A stretch of 64,000 bases of DNA from Fagopyrum homotropicum (GCA_033239125.1 BSWB01000007.1:102971582-103035581), one strand, 5' to 3'. Positions 1 through 11,344 are shown, numbered from the stretch's first letter. Translations and numbers: made by a program. Notes: generated from the sequence alone by a model not told the origin.

Positions 1-1271
1 GTTTCAAGTACTTTTGAATCGAGCGATTTTCTTCATTAATCGTCTAAAAAATATTACGATCAAAAGCCCATCACTTGTGGGCTTGAGAAGTGATATGCCA
101 AGCAGCTCATTAGTGAGAAAGTATACATTGGAACCCTAGGAATGAAAATCGGGGGTTCGCAGCGTTGAAGATTTACAGGATTTTATGGAATTGAAGATTC
201 TTGGAGAGAGGATTGAAGGAAAGAAACAAGAAGTCAAGATTCAAAGAAGTTTGTGAGATCTTTTGTTTCCTTTCTGATTCTTGTGATTTGTGAACACATT
301 GTCGAGTGCTTTGAGAGATTCTTTGAAAGATTTTAAGGTTTGATTACAGATTTGAAGATTCTTTGGTTTTTATGCAAAGTTTGAGTTTTAATTGATTTTC
401 TTCATTCAATCTTGATTTTGATTTGAATATGAAAATGGTTGGCTAAAAACCTTGTGATTTTGGGGAGAATAGTTGATGATTGAGGCTTAGATGATGATAG
501 ACTGAACTCATTTAACCATTTAGACCCTGAGAGTTGAGATTTAACTTTGCGACACCAGAAAATCGACCTGTTCTTGAGGAAATCGACCGATTTTATCAAG
601 AACAGCCCGAGTTTTCCTTCTAGTGTCCTTTAAATGCTCTATTCTTTAACCAAAGTTAAACCTCGCCTAAAACCTACCCTTTCCTAACCTTTCTAACCCC
701 TATACAAGTGTAAGAAGACACTTCATCATTGATTCTACACTTGGTAGTCAAAGTTTGCAAGATTTGGGTAATAGAGAGACTCAACATCCTCTATTAAGGT
801 TTGAGTGTGCTTTCCATCTTTACCTTCGAGAGTCATATCCTAGGGTTTTGGTGGGTAGTTTGAGTGTTAATCCTTCCTTTGAGTACTCTTCTTGATGAGA
901 CTCAACATCCTTCGAGTTGAGAGCTTTTAAGTTGGGGTAAGTGAGTGTTGGAACTTCACCGTACGATTTCTCCTTCCTTCGAAACACATAACCTTGGCAA
1001 CGCCAACTCTGTCCTTTGATCTTTAGAAGTGTCTTGAATCGAAAGCTGTAGTCGGATATTTGAATACTTGGAATCATTTGTCTCCTTTATATTTACAAAA
1101 GCTTTTGCACTTTGCCAGATATTTTAAAATCGATTTTATTCTCACCAAATCCCTGAGTTCGACTCTGGAATTTCTTGCTTTACTACAGGTGATCCGTACA
1201 CTGCGGTTTCGCTTTTGCATAAGTTCTGGATATAAATTTTAAGACTTGACGCACACACTTTTGAGCGAACA
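1..1271 (+). repeat. H: partial LTR of an Athila-like element (right end)
   Basis: Non-coding, AT-rich. The right end resembles the ends of the other Athila-like LTRs here: a phrase with a 'gtacactgcgg' core near 1195, then a terminal GAGCGAACA at 1263-1271, as in the 5' LTR of element A. No PBS follows, so this is either a 3' LTR or a solo LTR. It joins Tekay-like LTR sequence directly, and the next five bases, ATCGC, would be its target duplication, but the left end lies outside the window. GAGACTCAACATCC occurs twice (776-790, 897-910), matching repeated motifs in the LTRs of A, B and E. Palindromes AATCGAGCGATT (17-28) and AATCGACCGATT (581-592) are present. Short ORFs in it have no recognisable product. 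Confidence 0.6.
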
Positions 1272-2832
1272 ATCGCTAACCTGCACATACATATATATAA
1301 CGGAAAGACATAACATAACATCACGCAAACCAGTTTATTAATTTTTTATTAACGTCATTCAATTACTAATTCAACTTAGGTTTGTAACACGAGAATCCCC
1401 GAAACTCGTCTTTGTCCTTACTTACTAGCAAGGAATGGTATTGATGCATCCGACAATCTACCTGCATGGGCTAGTCGCAGAGAACAGTGATGTCACTGCC
1501 CGTTATCATACACTTGGGACAAATTATAATATATAATGGTCGTCCTAGTTCTGGTTTCGTTGTATCATAACTAAACACACCTGCACAACCATTCACACAT
1601 CGATGCTAATACAAGGAAGCTAGCTAAGTACGTACGGAGACTTACCTCGTCTCAAAGCTAAATCAACACAACCACTCTTGCTTCCTGTAGGAAGATACTC
1701 AAAGCCTGCTCACAACAAGGCACATAATCACTAACACTCTCATGCTCGAAGTCTTTAGACTTCTAGTTCTAATGATCTTTAAGAGATCATCTAAACTCTC
1801 AAGCTAGGATCGCATCCTTCGACTCCAAGGTACTATAATCTCACTAAGCACAAGCAAAGATATCACAACAGCCCACACTCTAACAAGGTCAACTCAGCAC
1901 CCATGCTAGAATACATCTAGCCAAGAAGACACTACAAGATCATCACACTTAAGCACAACAAGACCACATCCATGCTCTAAGAACTCCTAGGTTCACATCC
2001 ACTATGTGGAATTCACAAGACTATCCTAGGTCCATCCTAAGAATGATACTACCATGAACAACCTCTCAAACAAAACAAGGAAAGAAGAAGATAAGAGAGG
2101 GAGGGCTTACTGTTGAAGAAACGCAACCGCTGACTCAGAAGGCGCGACTGCGGAGCTGAAGGTCACCACCCTGCGGCTCCCGGAACCTCCCTTGTGGCTG
2201 GTTGGGCACCTGGCGCCACCCCTACGGATCCTGGAACCTCCCCTGCGGGTGGCTAGGTCCACCCCCGCGGCTCTGTGAAGGCGCCCCCGCGGTTGAACTC
2301 CATAAACAACGTTTTCTTGATTCTTGGACTGTGCAACTGGGCTTCTATGGCTTCCTTCTTTGGTTAGGTCATCTCAAAACTTCATCCACAAGATCATAGC
2401 CCTCCTACATGTCCTAAGCTAGCTAGGAACACATGCAACCAAAAGAGGGCCATCTAAGAATCTTCTTCCAAAGCTTCGTCCACAACAATGGAGGAAGGAG
2501 AAGAAGAGAAGGGAAAGGAACCAAGAAGAAGAAGAAAGGGAGAGGAAGGATTACCTACTCAGCTGCAAGACTCCTCCTTTGTTGGATAGCTCTCAAGCAA
2601 GGCACCAAGTGAGAAGGGAGAGAAGATGAAAGCAAGGAGAAGGGAAATGAACTAATGTTAATGAGTAGAGAAAGGGGAAAAGAGGGAAGGTTGCCCTTTT
2701 TAGGGAATCAAAGGGTCAGCAGCCCCCAAAGGTCCTCTTTGGCTAAGGAAAGAGGGGTCAAAAGCGAAAAGCGGGGAAACGAAGGGTCGGAGCGGAATCG
2801 GGATAAAATCTCGTCACTCAACACATCGTGCC
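1272..2832 (-). repeat. G: Tekay-like LTR, first part (split by element A)
   Basis: About 1.56 kb of degenerate LTR. Positions 1375-1680 align well by eye with 41535-41830 of element F's LTR: the 'acacgag' phrase, the 'ggaatggta' phrase, 'cccgttatcatacacttggg', the 'ggtttcgttgt' phrase and the 'agctaagta..g...gacttacct' block. Orientation is minus, because F's PBS and PPT place its sense strand on minus. A GC-rich minisatellite-like stretch lies at about 2160-2290. The LTR is cut at 2832 by element A and continues after A at 27822. The left portion is replaced by H, which appears to have inserted into it. No coding capacity. Confidence 0.6.
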
Positions 2833-4496
2833 TGATAGCATGAATTATTGTCTATATTTTGGGGCCTGTTTAGACGTTTTATCTTCCATAATCTGCATGT
2901 TTGAATGTATATTATGTGATTATGTGGTCGTTTCATCTACCTTTACAGGAATCGAGGTCTACACCAAGTTTTGTTGTAATCGTAGGTAAAATGGCACGTT
3001 TTGCATCAAAATGGAGCAAAATAAGCTAAGGAGTCATTGGAGCTACATTCAAGAGCTTAAGGAAGGATCCAGGAATCATGAAAATGGATTGAAAATTCAC
3101 TTTGGACCAGATTTGAGAGATTTCACATTCAGTTGTGATTCACCTCGGTCAGCTACAGTACCATCTCGACCGAGGTGATCCAGAGGAGCTGACTCGACCG
3201 AGGCGAACACCTTGGACGCGGCGAGAGATATTTTATTCTTGGCTGAGATCTTTTATTTCTGGAAAGAGGATCTTATATTTTTAGGTTGGATTCCTGGAAG
3301 GAAGAAGATAATTTAGCCCATATATTTTACCTATTTTTATGGGAAAAGATCTTTCTAAGATATCTTATCTTTGGAGGGGAATTTTCCTATAAAAAGGATC
3401 GGATTTTCCACAAATCGGAGAGCCGCTATCACCCGGAGACGTGCTTACTGGCAAGACAGCCGTTTTACCCTACCATAGTTGGGAGATTTGAAGAACCTTT
3501 TTGAAGGTTGAAGGAAGATTGAAGGAAGGAAGTTTATAGCTTTTGTGAAGGGTTTTTGTAAGACTTTCTTAGATTCCCTTCCTTGTTGATTGTCTTGTTG
3601 GATTGTGATCCAAGGAACGCTTGTTGATTGATAATTGATTCAGTTATTGAAGCCTTTCTCTTAAGGTTTTCTTGTTCAATTATTCTCTTTCTTCCCTTAT
3701 ATTTGATTATTGCTTTCGTGATGATGAGTGGCTAATTTCATTGTGTGATTCTAGGGTAATTGGCTGAAGGTTGTGGGAAAAACAATGATAGAATAATCTT
3801 AAATTCCAGTAGGACCCTGAAAGCTCGAGTCTTTATCCTTAACCCTAGAACATCTCGCTCAGTCGATGAACATCTCGGCCGGGGTGGAATTCGTCTGACC
3901 GAGGTGACCTTTCTGATCCAAAACTGAGAGTTAAGTGTTAGAGTTTGCCAAATCCTATTCTTATTACACCTTTCCTGGTTCAATGCAAGCCTAGGATGAG
4001 ACTTACCCGGTAATTCCTTTGTTTGTTTACCTAAGATCATAAGTATAGGTAATAAAGGTTTATCCTTTATTGGGGTTTGAGTGTGCTTTCATCCCATCTT
4101 TGTGAGTTAGCCTGAGACTTACCCGGTAAAGGTTGATTCTATTCCCTTAGGTGGTGTGTTGGTTTAAGGTTATAGTTCTTTTCCTTAATTCCTTGAGACT
4201 TACCCGGTAATAGGAGTTACGGTTTGGAATTAGTGAGGTTATAGTTCTTTAATCCCTAGATATGCATATTTCCTTAATTGACTTTTTATCATCATTGATT
4301 GTTTTAATCGCTTTTGTGGTTAGTAGTTGCATTGACAACCTATACCTACTTTGGTTCTCTAAGTCCTTGTGATCGACCCCTAGAATTGCTTGCTTTTTAC
4401 TACGATTGACCAGTACACTACGGGTTCGCATCCTTGTTTTAAGCTTACATCTAGGGTTATAAATTTAAAGCTTGTACACACCGTTTGGAGCGAACA
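2833..4496 (+). repeat. Element A 5' LTR (1664 bp)
   Basis: Begins TGATAGCATG and ends GCGAACA, directly before the PBS. It repeats as 26055-27816. GAGACTTACCCGGTAA occurs three times (3998-4013, 4114-4129, 4195-4210). Family palindromes lie at 3141-3150, 3165-3177, 3193-3203 and 3871-3909. A TATA box is at 3388-3395. Compared with the 3' LTR it lacks about 98 bp after position 4230, including a fourth copy of the GAGACTTACCCGG motif. Confidence 0.93.
3388..3395 (+). promoter_or_regulatory. TATA box of element A 5' LTR
   Basis: CCTATAAAAAGG context, about 185 bp downstream of the LTR cluster of CTCGACCGAG palindromes. It is the likely U3 promoter of element A. The same box lies in the 3' LTR at 26610-26617. 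Inferred from sequence only. Confidence 0.6.
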
Positions 4497-4498
4497 AG

Positions 4499-4521
4499 TT
4501 TTTGGCGCCGTTGTCGGGGAC
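4499..4521 (+). other. Element A primer binding site (tRNA-Asp type)
   Basis: TTTTTGGCGCCGTTG then TCGGGGAC, two bases after the LTR. TGGCGCCGTTGCCGGGG is complementary to the 3' end of plant tRNA-Asp. A carries one mismatch, T in place of C in the TTGTCGG part. Confidence 0.85.
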
Positions 4522-4625
4522 TTGGTCTAGACCGAGCCGGTTGCGGTTTGCTTTCGGGGCGCTTGCCCCTGTATCTACTAACCACTCTACTTGAGTGACT
4601 TTCGCAGGTTCTTTTTCTTTGGTTT

Positions 4626-6602
4626 ATGCGAAGAACCCGCGCTGGGAAGGAAATCGTTCCCTACGATCCCGAACCAGAAAAGACATACAAAAAACGCTTG
4701 AAAGAAGCAAAGATGGCCAACCAAGACAATCGCGATCTTGAGGCCGAATTGAAGGAGGCGTTAGAACAACTACGCCTCATTCAAGAAGAACTGAGACTGG
4801 AGAGGGAAGAAACTCGCACAAGGACTGAAGCGATCGAAGCAGATATGACAGCTTTATGAGACCAGTATCTACCTCGACCGAACCCAGATCCTCGACCGAG
4901 GCAAGACCCTGCTCCAGATCCTCGACCGAGGCAGAATCCAATGCCTGTTGCCCCGGCCGAGATACTTCCACCTCAGATGCCAGTCCGAGATGTTCTTTTT
5001 GCAGGTATTCCACAAACCCTAGGGCAGAGGATGGACCCTAATCAACAACTGAGGCGTCCAGGAGTCAACCTAGGTGATCCAGCGGACCATGATTATGAGC
5101 TTCGACCGCAAGTTCTTTCCATGATTCGCCAATGCCAGTTTGGAGGGCTAGAGAGGGAATCTCCATATCAACATCTACAAAACTATGAGATCTTGATGGA
5201 GACCTTGAGACCTTCAAGAATAGAAAACAACAACTACAAGCTAAGGCCTTTCTACTTCTCTTTGAAAGATAGAGCTCTTACTTGGTATCAATCTCTTCCT
5301 CCAGGAAAAATCAATATTTGGGAGGAGATGACGACGGAATTCTTGACTAAATTCTTTCCCCCCTCTAAAACCGCTGAAATGAGAGGGAAGATTAATGCAT
5401 TCATCATGAAGGACAAGGAGAGCTTGTCCAAGTCATGGGAGAGATTCAAAGACATTCATTTGGATTGCCCACATCAAGGGATTCCAAAGATAGAGTTGTT
5501 GGAGATATACTTCAAAGGACTGGACGGAAGCACCCAGTTCAACCTTCAACTACTATCCGCCGGCACGTTCATAGACATGCCGATTGACGAAGCTTGGGAG
5601 TTTATAGAGAAGCAAGCTTTGCACATGGAGAAATACTCTCACCAAGGAGCTGAAGGTGGAGTTAAAAGGGTTAACTTTCAAGATGCCCCACCTAACAATA
5701 ATCAACTCACGTCTTTGAAGAATGGCGTGAAACAATTGAAGGAACTCTTAGTTGCTCAACCAATAAGGAAGATCAAGGATCAAGGAACAACAATGGATAC
5801 CGTAACAACAACAACGGTTCCCGGAATAACAACTACAACAACAATAGAGGGTCCAACAGCAATAATTGGAGGGCAAACAACCAAAATTCGGGTAACCCTT
5901 CCTCTAACTCCAATTCGAATGACTCCTCTAAAATTTTCCTCTCTTCTTCTTCTTCTTCTACTCCATTAAAGAGCCAGGAGCAAGGATCAAGTTCATCCCA
6001 GCCGGAGAAGAAAGATGCGGTGCTAGAAGCCATCTTGATCAAGCTCAGCTTTATGGAGACATCCATGACTTCATTTTTGAAGGCACAAAAAGCCTTAGAA
6101 CAACAATTCTTCAACAAGGCGAATGAAGCGCCAAGAGATCCAGGGAAGCTTCCAGCAAAGACGGAAAGCAACCCTAAGGGCCAGATTATGGCTATAACGA
6201 CGAGGAGTGGACTGAAGACTGCAGATCCAGTGCCTCGGTCAATGCTAGTACAGACGAAGAACACCTCGGTCCAAGCACAGTCGAAGAACACTTCGGCCGA
6301 GGTGCCAACCGAGGTTGAACCACAAAGAGCGTCGGACAAAACTGAAGCTTATGTCCCACCTCCTGCATATAAACCACCACTTCCATTCCCCCAGTCAAGG
6401 GCCAGAGCACATCTGGACAAGCATTTTGGAAAGTTCCTTGACTTAATGAATAAACTACACATTAATATCCCTTTCCTTTATGCTATTCTAGGGATGCCCG
6501 CCTATGGGAAGTTCTTGAAAGAGATTCTATCAAGGAAGAGGAAGTTGGAAGACTTTGGTGAAGTAAAGATGACATCTAAATCCTCGGAGCTCATTTCAAA
6601 TC
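4626..6602 (+). pseudogene. gag: Element A gag and gag-protease linker, broken
   Basis: Starts MRRTRAGKE, the same start as in B and E (MRRSR...). Order: a charged coiled coil (first ~75 residues), a Pro/Arg linker, a retrotransposon-gag core around 5000-5560 (ending near 'KIELLEIYFKGLDG'), an Asn-rich stretch, then a conserved tail with 'PPPAYKPPLPFPQSR' and 'NIPF..AILGMPAYGKFLKE'. Breaks: an in-frame TGA at 4857-4859 with the same frame continuing beyond it; a frameshift around 5760-5800 that moves the Asn-rich region out of frame; and an extra T near 6595 just before the protease frame. The linker DNA holds family palindromes at 4871-4931 and 6231-6316. No CCHC knuckle is visible. Confidence 0.85.
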
Positions 6603-9131
6603 ATGAAGGAGAAGATGCCACCCAAGTTGAGAGATCCCGGCTCATTTTGCATTCCCATTCAAGTTGGGGATGTCACTTGTGAAGCCTTATGTGATCTAGG
6701 AGTCAACGTGAGCATCATTCCGCTGGAGCTATGTGTGAAGATCGGACTTGGAGAGCCCAAGCCGGTGAAGATACGGTTATACATGGCGGATCGCTCCATT
6801 ACCCATCCCGTTGGCATTTTGGAAGACGTTCCGGTTAAGTTAGGTAACTTCTATTTACCTATAGACTTTGTTGTGCTTGACATTCCCGCATATTATCCCG
6901 TTCCTATCATTCTCGGGAGACCATTTCTAGCAACTTCGGGATGCAATGTGGATTGTAAGAACGCCAAGTTAAAGTTCAACATTGGCGGAGATGAAGTGGA
7001 ATTCGCATCACTTGCGGCTATGAAGGGAGAGCAGCTAGGAGATGATATCTTCAACATCTATGATGAAGAAGAATCAAGAGAATTGGTGAGCTCTATCCTT
7101 ATTAAAGACCCACTCGAAAAAGTTATTAGTTTTAGTTTAATGGAGGAAGGTATAGATGCTTCTTGTGATGCAGATATACGGAGCTTAAAGGCGCTGGAAG
7201 AAGATCCAAGAGCTAAAACTGAAAGACTAATCCAGGAGAAGAAGATCTCCAGTTTCGGTTCCAGTTGCAGTATCTTGACCGAGGCACTTTCTGGACCAAA
7301 CAAGGTGACTGAAGAACATCTCGGTCAACCTCTCTGGACCTCGACCGAGGTCGAAAGCGAGATGATGTCAACTGAGACTTCTGAAAGTCCAGTTCTTCAA
7401 TCTACTCCACTGGAAGGAGGAAGCAAGGATCCCCCTCAGAAAGCACCCCCAGTTGTGGAGCTTAAACAACTCCCAAGTCACTTAAGGTATGTCTTTCTTC
7501 GACCGGATTCTACTTATCCCGTTATTGTTAGTGCTTCCCTCTCCGAATCTGAATTATCTAAACTAATGCATGTCCTGAGGAAGCATCAAAAGGCTTTGGG
7601 TTATATTATTGATGATCTTATTGGCATTAAGCCTTCTTTCTGCATGCATAGAATATTAATGGAGGACGATCATAAGACTTCACGGGAACCTCAAAGACGG
7701 TTAAATCCGATCATGAAAGAGGTTGTGAAGAAAGAAATTCTTAAGTTGTTGGATGCAGGTATCATATTTCCTATCTCGGACAGCAAGTGGGTTAGCCCAG
7801 TACATCTAGTTCCGAAGAAAGGAGGGATGACCGTTGTGACGAATAAGAACAACGAGTTAATCCCAACTAGGACCGTCACGGGCTGGAGGGTTTGCATCGA
7901 CTATAGGAAGCTGAACGTGGTCACTCGGAAGGACCATTTTCCACTCCCCTTCATTGATCAAATGCTCGAACGGTTAGCCCAGCATTCACACTTTTGCTAT
8001 TTAGATGGCTATAGTGGTTTCTTCCAGATTCCTATCCATCCGGATGATCAAGAGAAGACCACTTTCACTTGTCCATGGGGGACATTCGCTTACAGGAGGA
8101 TGCCATTTGGATTATGCAATGCACCCGCTACCTTCCAGCGATGCATGATGGCTATCTTTTCCGAGTATATAGAGGAGATCATGGAGGTATTTATGGATGA
8201 TTTTTCAATATATGGTTCCTCTTTTGATGATTTCCTATCTAACCTTTCTCTAGTGCTACAAATATGTGAGGACACTAATCTTGTCTTGAATTGGGAGAAG
8301 TGTCACTTTATGGTTAATGAAGGCATTGTACTAGGACACCTCGTTTCTAATCGAGGTATTGAGGTCGATCGCGCTAAGATCGAGACCATTGAGAAACTCC
8401 CTCCCCCTTGTTCTGTTAAGGGTGTGAGGAGTTTTCTCGGGAACGCAGGCTTCTACAGGAGATTCATCAAGGACTTCTCGAAGATTTCTAAACCACTAAC
8501 TAACCTCTTGAATAAAGATGTTGTTTTTGAGTTTTCGCAGGAGTGTCTTGATGCATTTTACAGGATTAAGGATGCGTTGATCTCCGCTCCCATTATCCAG
8601 CCTCCGGATTGGACTTTACCCTTTGAGATCATGTGTGATGCTAGTGACGTGGCAGTAGGAGCGGTACTTGGACAAAAGAAGGATGGCCGGACCACCGCCA
8701 TTTACTACGCTAGCAAGACGCTAGATGAAGCCCAACGTAACTACGCCACCACCGAGAAGGAGCTATTGGCGGTTGTATATGCTTTCGAGAAGTTTCGTTC
8801 TTACTTAGTAGGGGCGAAAGTCATTGTCTACACCGACCATGCAACCATTCGTTACTTGCTCGCTAAGAAGGATGCCAAGCCACGCCTTATTCGATGGATT
8901 CTCTTGCTTCAAGAGTTTGACCTAGAGATCCGCGATAAGAAGGGATCCGAAAATTCTGTTGCGGATCACCTCAGCCGGCTACCTCCATCTTCACGCGAGA
9001 AGGACAACCCACCCATAGACGATTCATTCCCCGATGAGCACTTGCACTTGTTGGAGCTTTTGATAGACTTACTTATCTCACCCCATGATGAAGGTGAAGT
9101 ATGGGGTGAGGATATCTCCCATCACGCATAG
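6603..9131 (+). CDS. pol: Element A pol: protease-RT-RNase H, integrase deleted
   Basis: An 842-residue open frame that continues the gag tail. Aspartic protease lies near residues 20-120, with CDLGVNVSIIP carrying DLG rather than DTG, as in B (CDLGASVSIIP). A linker follows (7260-7460) rich in family palindromes. RT includes 'CIDYRKLN', 'YLDGYSGFFQ', 'MPFGLCNAPATFQ' and the active-site FMDD near residue 530. RNase H begins near 'FEIMCDASD' (about 673) and includes 'YTDHATIRYLL' and 'VADHLSRL'. After the RNase H end the frame passes directly into 'PHDEGEVWGED', which matches the last residues of B's integrase tail ('PHGAVEVWGET'). So the whole zinc-binding and DDE integrase (about 1 kb) is deleted at that junction. 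The first ATG is internal to the ancestral polyprotein. Confidence 0.92.
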   Translation: MKEKMPPKLRDPGSFCIPIQVGDVTCEALCDLGVNVSIIPLELCVKIGLGEPKPVKIRLYMADRSITHPVGILEDVPVKLGNFYLPIDFVVLDIPAYYPVPIILGRPFLATSGCNVDCKNAKLKFNIGGDEVEFASLAAMKGEQLGDDIFNIYDEEESRELVSSILIKDPLEKVISFSLMEEGIDASCDADIRSLKALEEDPRAKTERLIQEKKISSFGSSCSILTEALSGPNKVTEEHLGQPLWTSTEVESEMMSTETSESPVLQSTPLEGGSKDPPQKAPPVVELKQLPSHLRYVFLRPDSTYPVIVSASLSESELSKLMHVLRKHQKALGYIIDDLIGIKPSFCMHRILMEDDHKTSREPQRRLNPIMKEVVKKEILKLLDAGIIFPISDSKWVSPVHLVPKKGGMTVVTNKNNELIPTRTVTGWRVCIDYRKLNVVTRKDHFPLPFIDQMLERLAQHSHFCYLDGYSGFFQIPIHPDDQEKTTFTCPWGTFAYRRMPFGLCNAPATFQRCMMAIFSEYIEEIMEVFMDDFSIYGSSFDDFLSNLSLVLQICEDTNLVLNWEKCHFMVNEGIVLGHLVSNRGIEVDRAKIETIEKLPPPCSVKGVRSFLGNAGFYRRFIKDFSKISKPLTNLLNKDVVFEFSQECLDAFYRIKDALISAPIIQPPDWTLPFEIMCDASDVAVGAVLGQKKDGRTTAIYYASKTLDEAQRNYATTEKELLAVVYAFEKFRSYLVGAKVIVYTDHATIRYLLAKKDAKPRLIRWILLLQEFDLEIRDKKGSENSVADHLSRLPPSSREKDNPPIDDSFPDEHLHLLELLIDLLISPHDEGEVWGEDISHHA

Positions 9132-9154
9132 AGATGCCATACGGTCCAGCTAGC

Positions 9155-9191
9155 GACCTTAAATCAAGCGCTTCTTTGGAGGCAACCCAAG
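9155..9191 (+). other. Conserved post-pol box of element A
   Basis: GACCTTAAA followed by the palindrome AAGCGCTT and then GGAGGCAACCCAAG, 24 bp after the pol stop. The same block occurs in B, E and D at the same place. It can form a short hairpin (CTTTGG-AGGCAA-CCCAAG with one mismatch). Confidence 0.7.
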
Positions 9192-9964
9192 GTATTGCTT
9201 TCTTTTCCCTTTTTCTAGTCTAGCTTTAGATAGTTTGCTTTTGCTTCGCTTTGTTTTGTTTTTGGCGTCCTAGACAGACAACAGGTGACGTCTAAGGAAG
9301 GAATACAAACCAGGAGCACAACTGGAAGGACAGAAGTTCAAGAATTTGAGAAGACGGAGTTCGACTGAGACACATCTCGGTTGCTGTCACAGCACCTCGA
9401 CCGAGATGATTCTTGAGCAACCGAGGTGACTAGGGTTTCTGAAGATCCACCTCGGTCCGTACACCTCGGTCCAGTCGAGACCATCTCGACCGAGGTGACA
9501 GCAGTTCTAGAAAAGGTTATAAAAGGGGGCTGAAATTTCTCTCTCCTCCTCTACTTCCTTTCTCGACCGCGGCACACTTCTCACCTCGCTCCTTCGTTCT
9601 TTGCTCGTGTTCGACGATTCTTGCTTCTAAACTGAGAGGAATGGGTGGAGGATCGCATTGTAAACGCAAATCTGCAGCAAAAACGAACCGAATCGACCGA
9701 ATCTGGGTAAAATCCGAAAAAACCCTAATCCTTTCTCTTCTCCACTGTTTCCTTTCGATTTGGGCTTTGATTGCCCCTGCATTTGCTGAGAAAAGGATTA
9801 AGTACCCCATAGGAACCTTTGGTAGTGATTTTGGGGGAAAAGAACTGGATTTTTGAGGGAATCGATCGAGCAGTGTTTCGCCTCGGTCCAGTCGGCCTGT
9901 GTCTCGGCCGAGGTGTTCTACAGAGTTGTCAGGGCAACTGAGGTGATATGACAGGTTGCAGAAA
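9192..9964 (+). promoter_or_regulatory. Element A spacer with motif cluster and putative ORF3 promoter
   Basis: A non-coding spacer between pol and the third ORF. It holds at least six CTCGG/CCGAG-type motifs between 9365 and 9497. The full palindrome CTCGACCGAGGTG at 9485-9497 ends 20 bp before a TATA box, TATAAAAG at 9518-9525, followed by a CT-rich start-like tract. Another cluster is at 9880-9915. B has the same arrangement. A promoter for the third ORF is an inference; no transcript evidence is available here. Confidence 0.5.
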
Positions 9965-11344
9965 ATGAGTTCTGACAGGCAGTTGGTTCTGAGAGACAGA
10001 TCTTCTCCTTCTCCTTCTTCTTCCTCCCGCCGTACTAGACCGGTGATCCACGAGCGACACTAGGTCGATTATGACCGCATAGCGGGACGTCCAGTGGTTG
10101 CACCACATTTTTTGGACATCTCTACATTTGACTGCCTCCACGTTGATGAGGACTTGAGGAGTATGATATCTGCTGTGGGGCTGGAGCAGTTCACAGAGAT
10201 TAGAGATCCGGCCTACTTAGAGCCGACCTTGGAGTTCGTCGGCTCCGTCACTTACTTTCCCACCGAGCGAGCCATCAAGTACCGGTTGATGAACCGGAAT
10301 TATCTAGTTCCCTTGGACCACTGGCGGGACATCTTTGGGTTCCCGATCCCTACTGTAGCTGACTTTCCCTCTCGAGCTATAGCTCGAGAGTTTTGGAGAC
10401 AGATTGCTCATGTGGTTGAGCACGCATATAGATGGAGACTTGGAGATTCCAGGGAGATGATCATTTTCCATCTTGCTTTTAGATTAGCTCACAGGATCTT
10501 CAGTGAGACTCTTCTGGCGCGTACTAAGACGCCCCAAAAGGTCAGACAGGGCGAGCTTCTTAGTTTATACTGCATGGTGACCGGAGGAGTTCCGGACTTT
10601 GGGATGATGCTGGCGGAGGATCTGCATAAGATCAAGGCGTAAGCCAAGGGAGACATCTGCTGCGGAGGGATAGTGACTCATATAGCGAGTTACATGGATC
10701 TGGACCTCAGTGCTTGTACCATGGTGGCGGCTGCCAAGCCGCTCGGACTTCAGGAGATGATCACTCGGAGGATACTAGTTCCCCGAGGACTTACTACGCC
10801 ATATGTGGCGATGCCATGGGAGACGACTGCGCCTCAGGGGATCAGATGGTCAGCTCAGTTCTCCGTGTTTGATCCACATTACTGGCAGACTGCGTAGTTC
10901 CCGTTGATGGAGAATGCTAGAGAGAAAGCAGCTGTAGTAGCTCAGGGGCCAGCTGAGGAGGATGAGGCTGAGGATGATGAAGATGATGAGGATGGTGGCG
11001 TCCCTATGGATACGGGCACGGATACAACTAGGACTAGTGCGCCGGTCATTGATTTAGATGACGATGAGACTGAGGAGGAGCCGACTGCAGCACCAGCACG
11101 TCCTGCTAGGCGTAGGGTACGCAGGCAGAGGGATCCACTTGCTCATCGTCGGATTGATGATCTGACGGATCAGATGATAGATTCCTATGCTGCCATGTCC
11201 TTCGAGATCAGAGAGATGCAGGAGAGACTACACTACCAACACGTGATGGCTGAGATTCAGTTTCAACATGTCATGGGCTACCCTTTTGACCCATCTCAGC
11301 ACCCGTATGTGCCACCACCACCACCACCGGATCGTGATTATTGA
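9965..11344 (+). pseudogene. Element A third ORF (ATHILA ORF1-like), three stops
   Basis: One continuous frame from ATG 9965 to TGA near 11344, interrupted by TAG 10061-10063, TAA 10640-10642 and TAG 10895-10897, with no frameshift. It resembles B's intact third ORF: 'FGFP..TVADFPSRA' compared with 'FGFQETFNGRFPSG', 'LARTKTPQKVRQGELLSLYCM' compared with 'FPRTETPQKIKTDELFLLYSM', and a glycine-rich 'GGIVTHIA' block. The C-terminal half is acidic (runs of D and E), followed by a predicted coiled coil and a proline-rich end. It lies in the env position of Athila elements, but I see no signal peptide or membrane segment. All three stops could come from CAG or CAA codons by C-to-T change. Function unknown. 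Confidence 0.8.
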
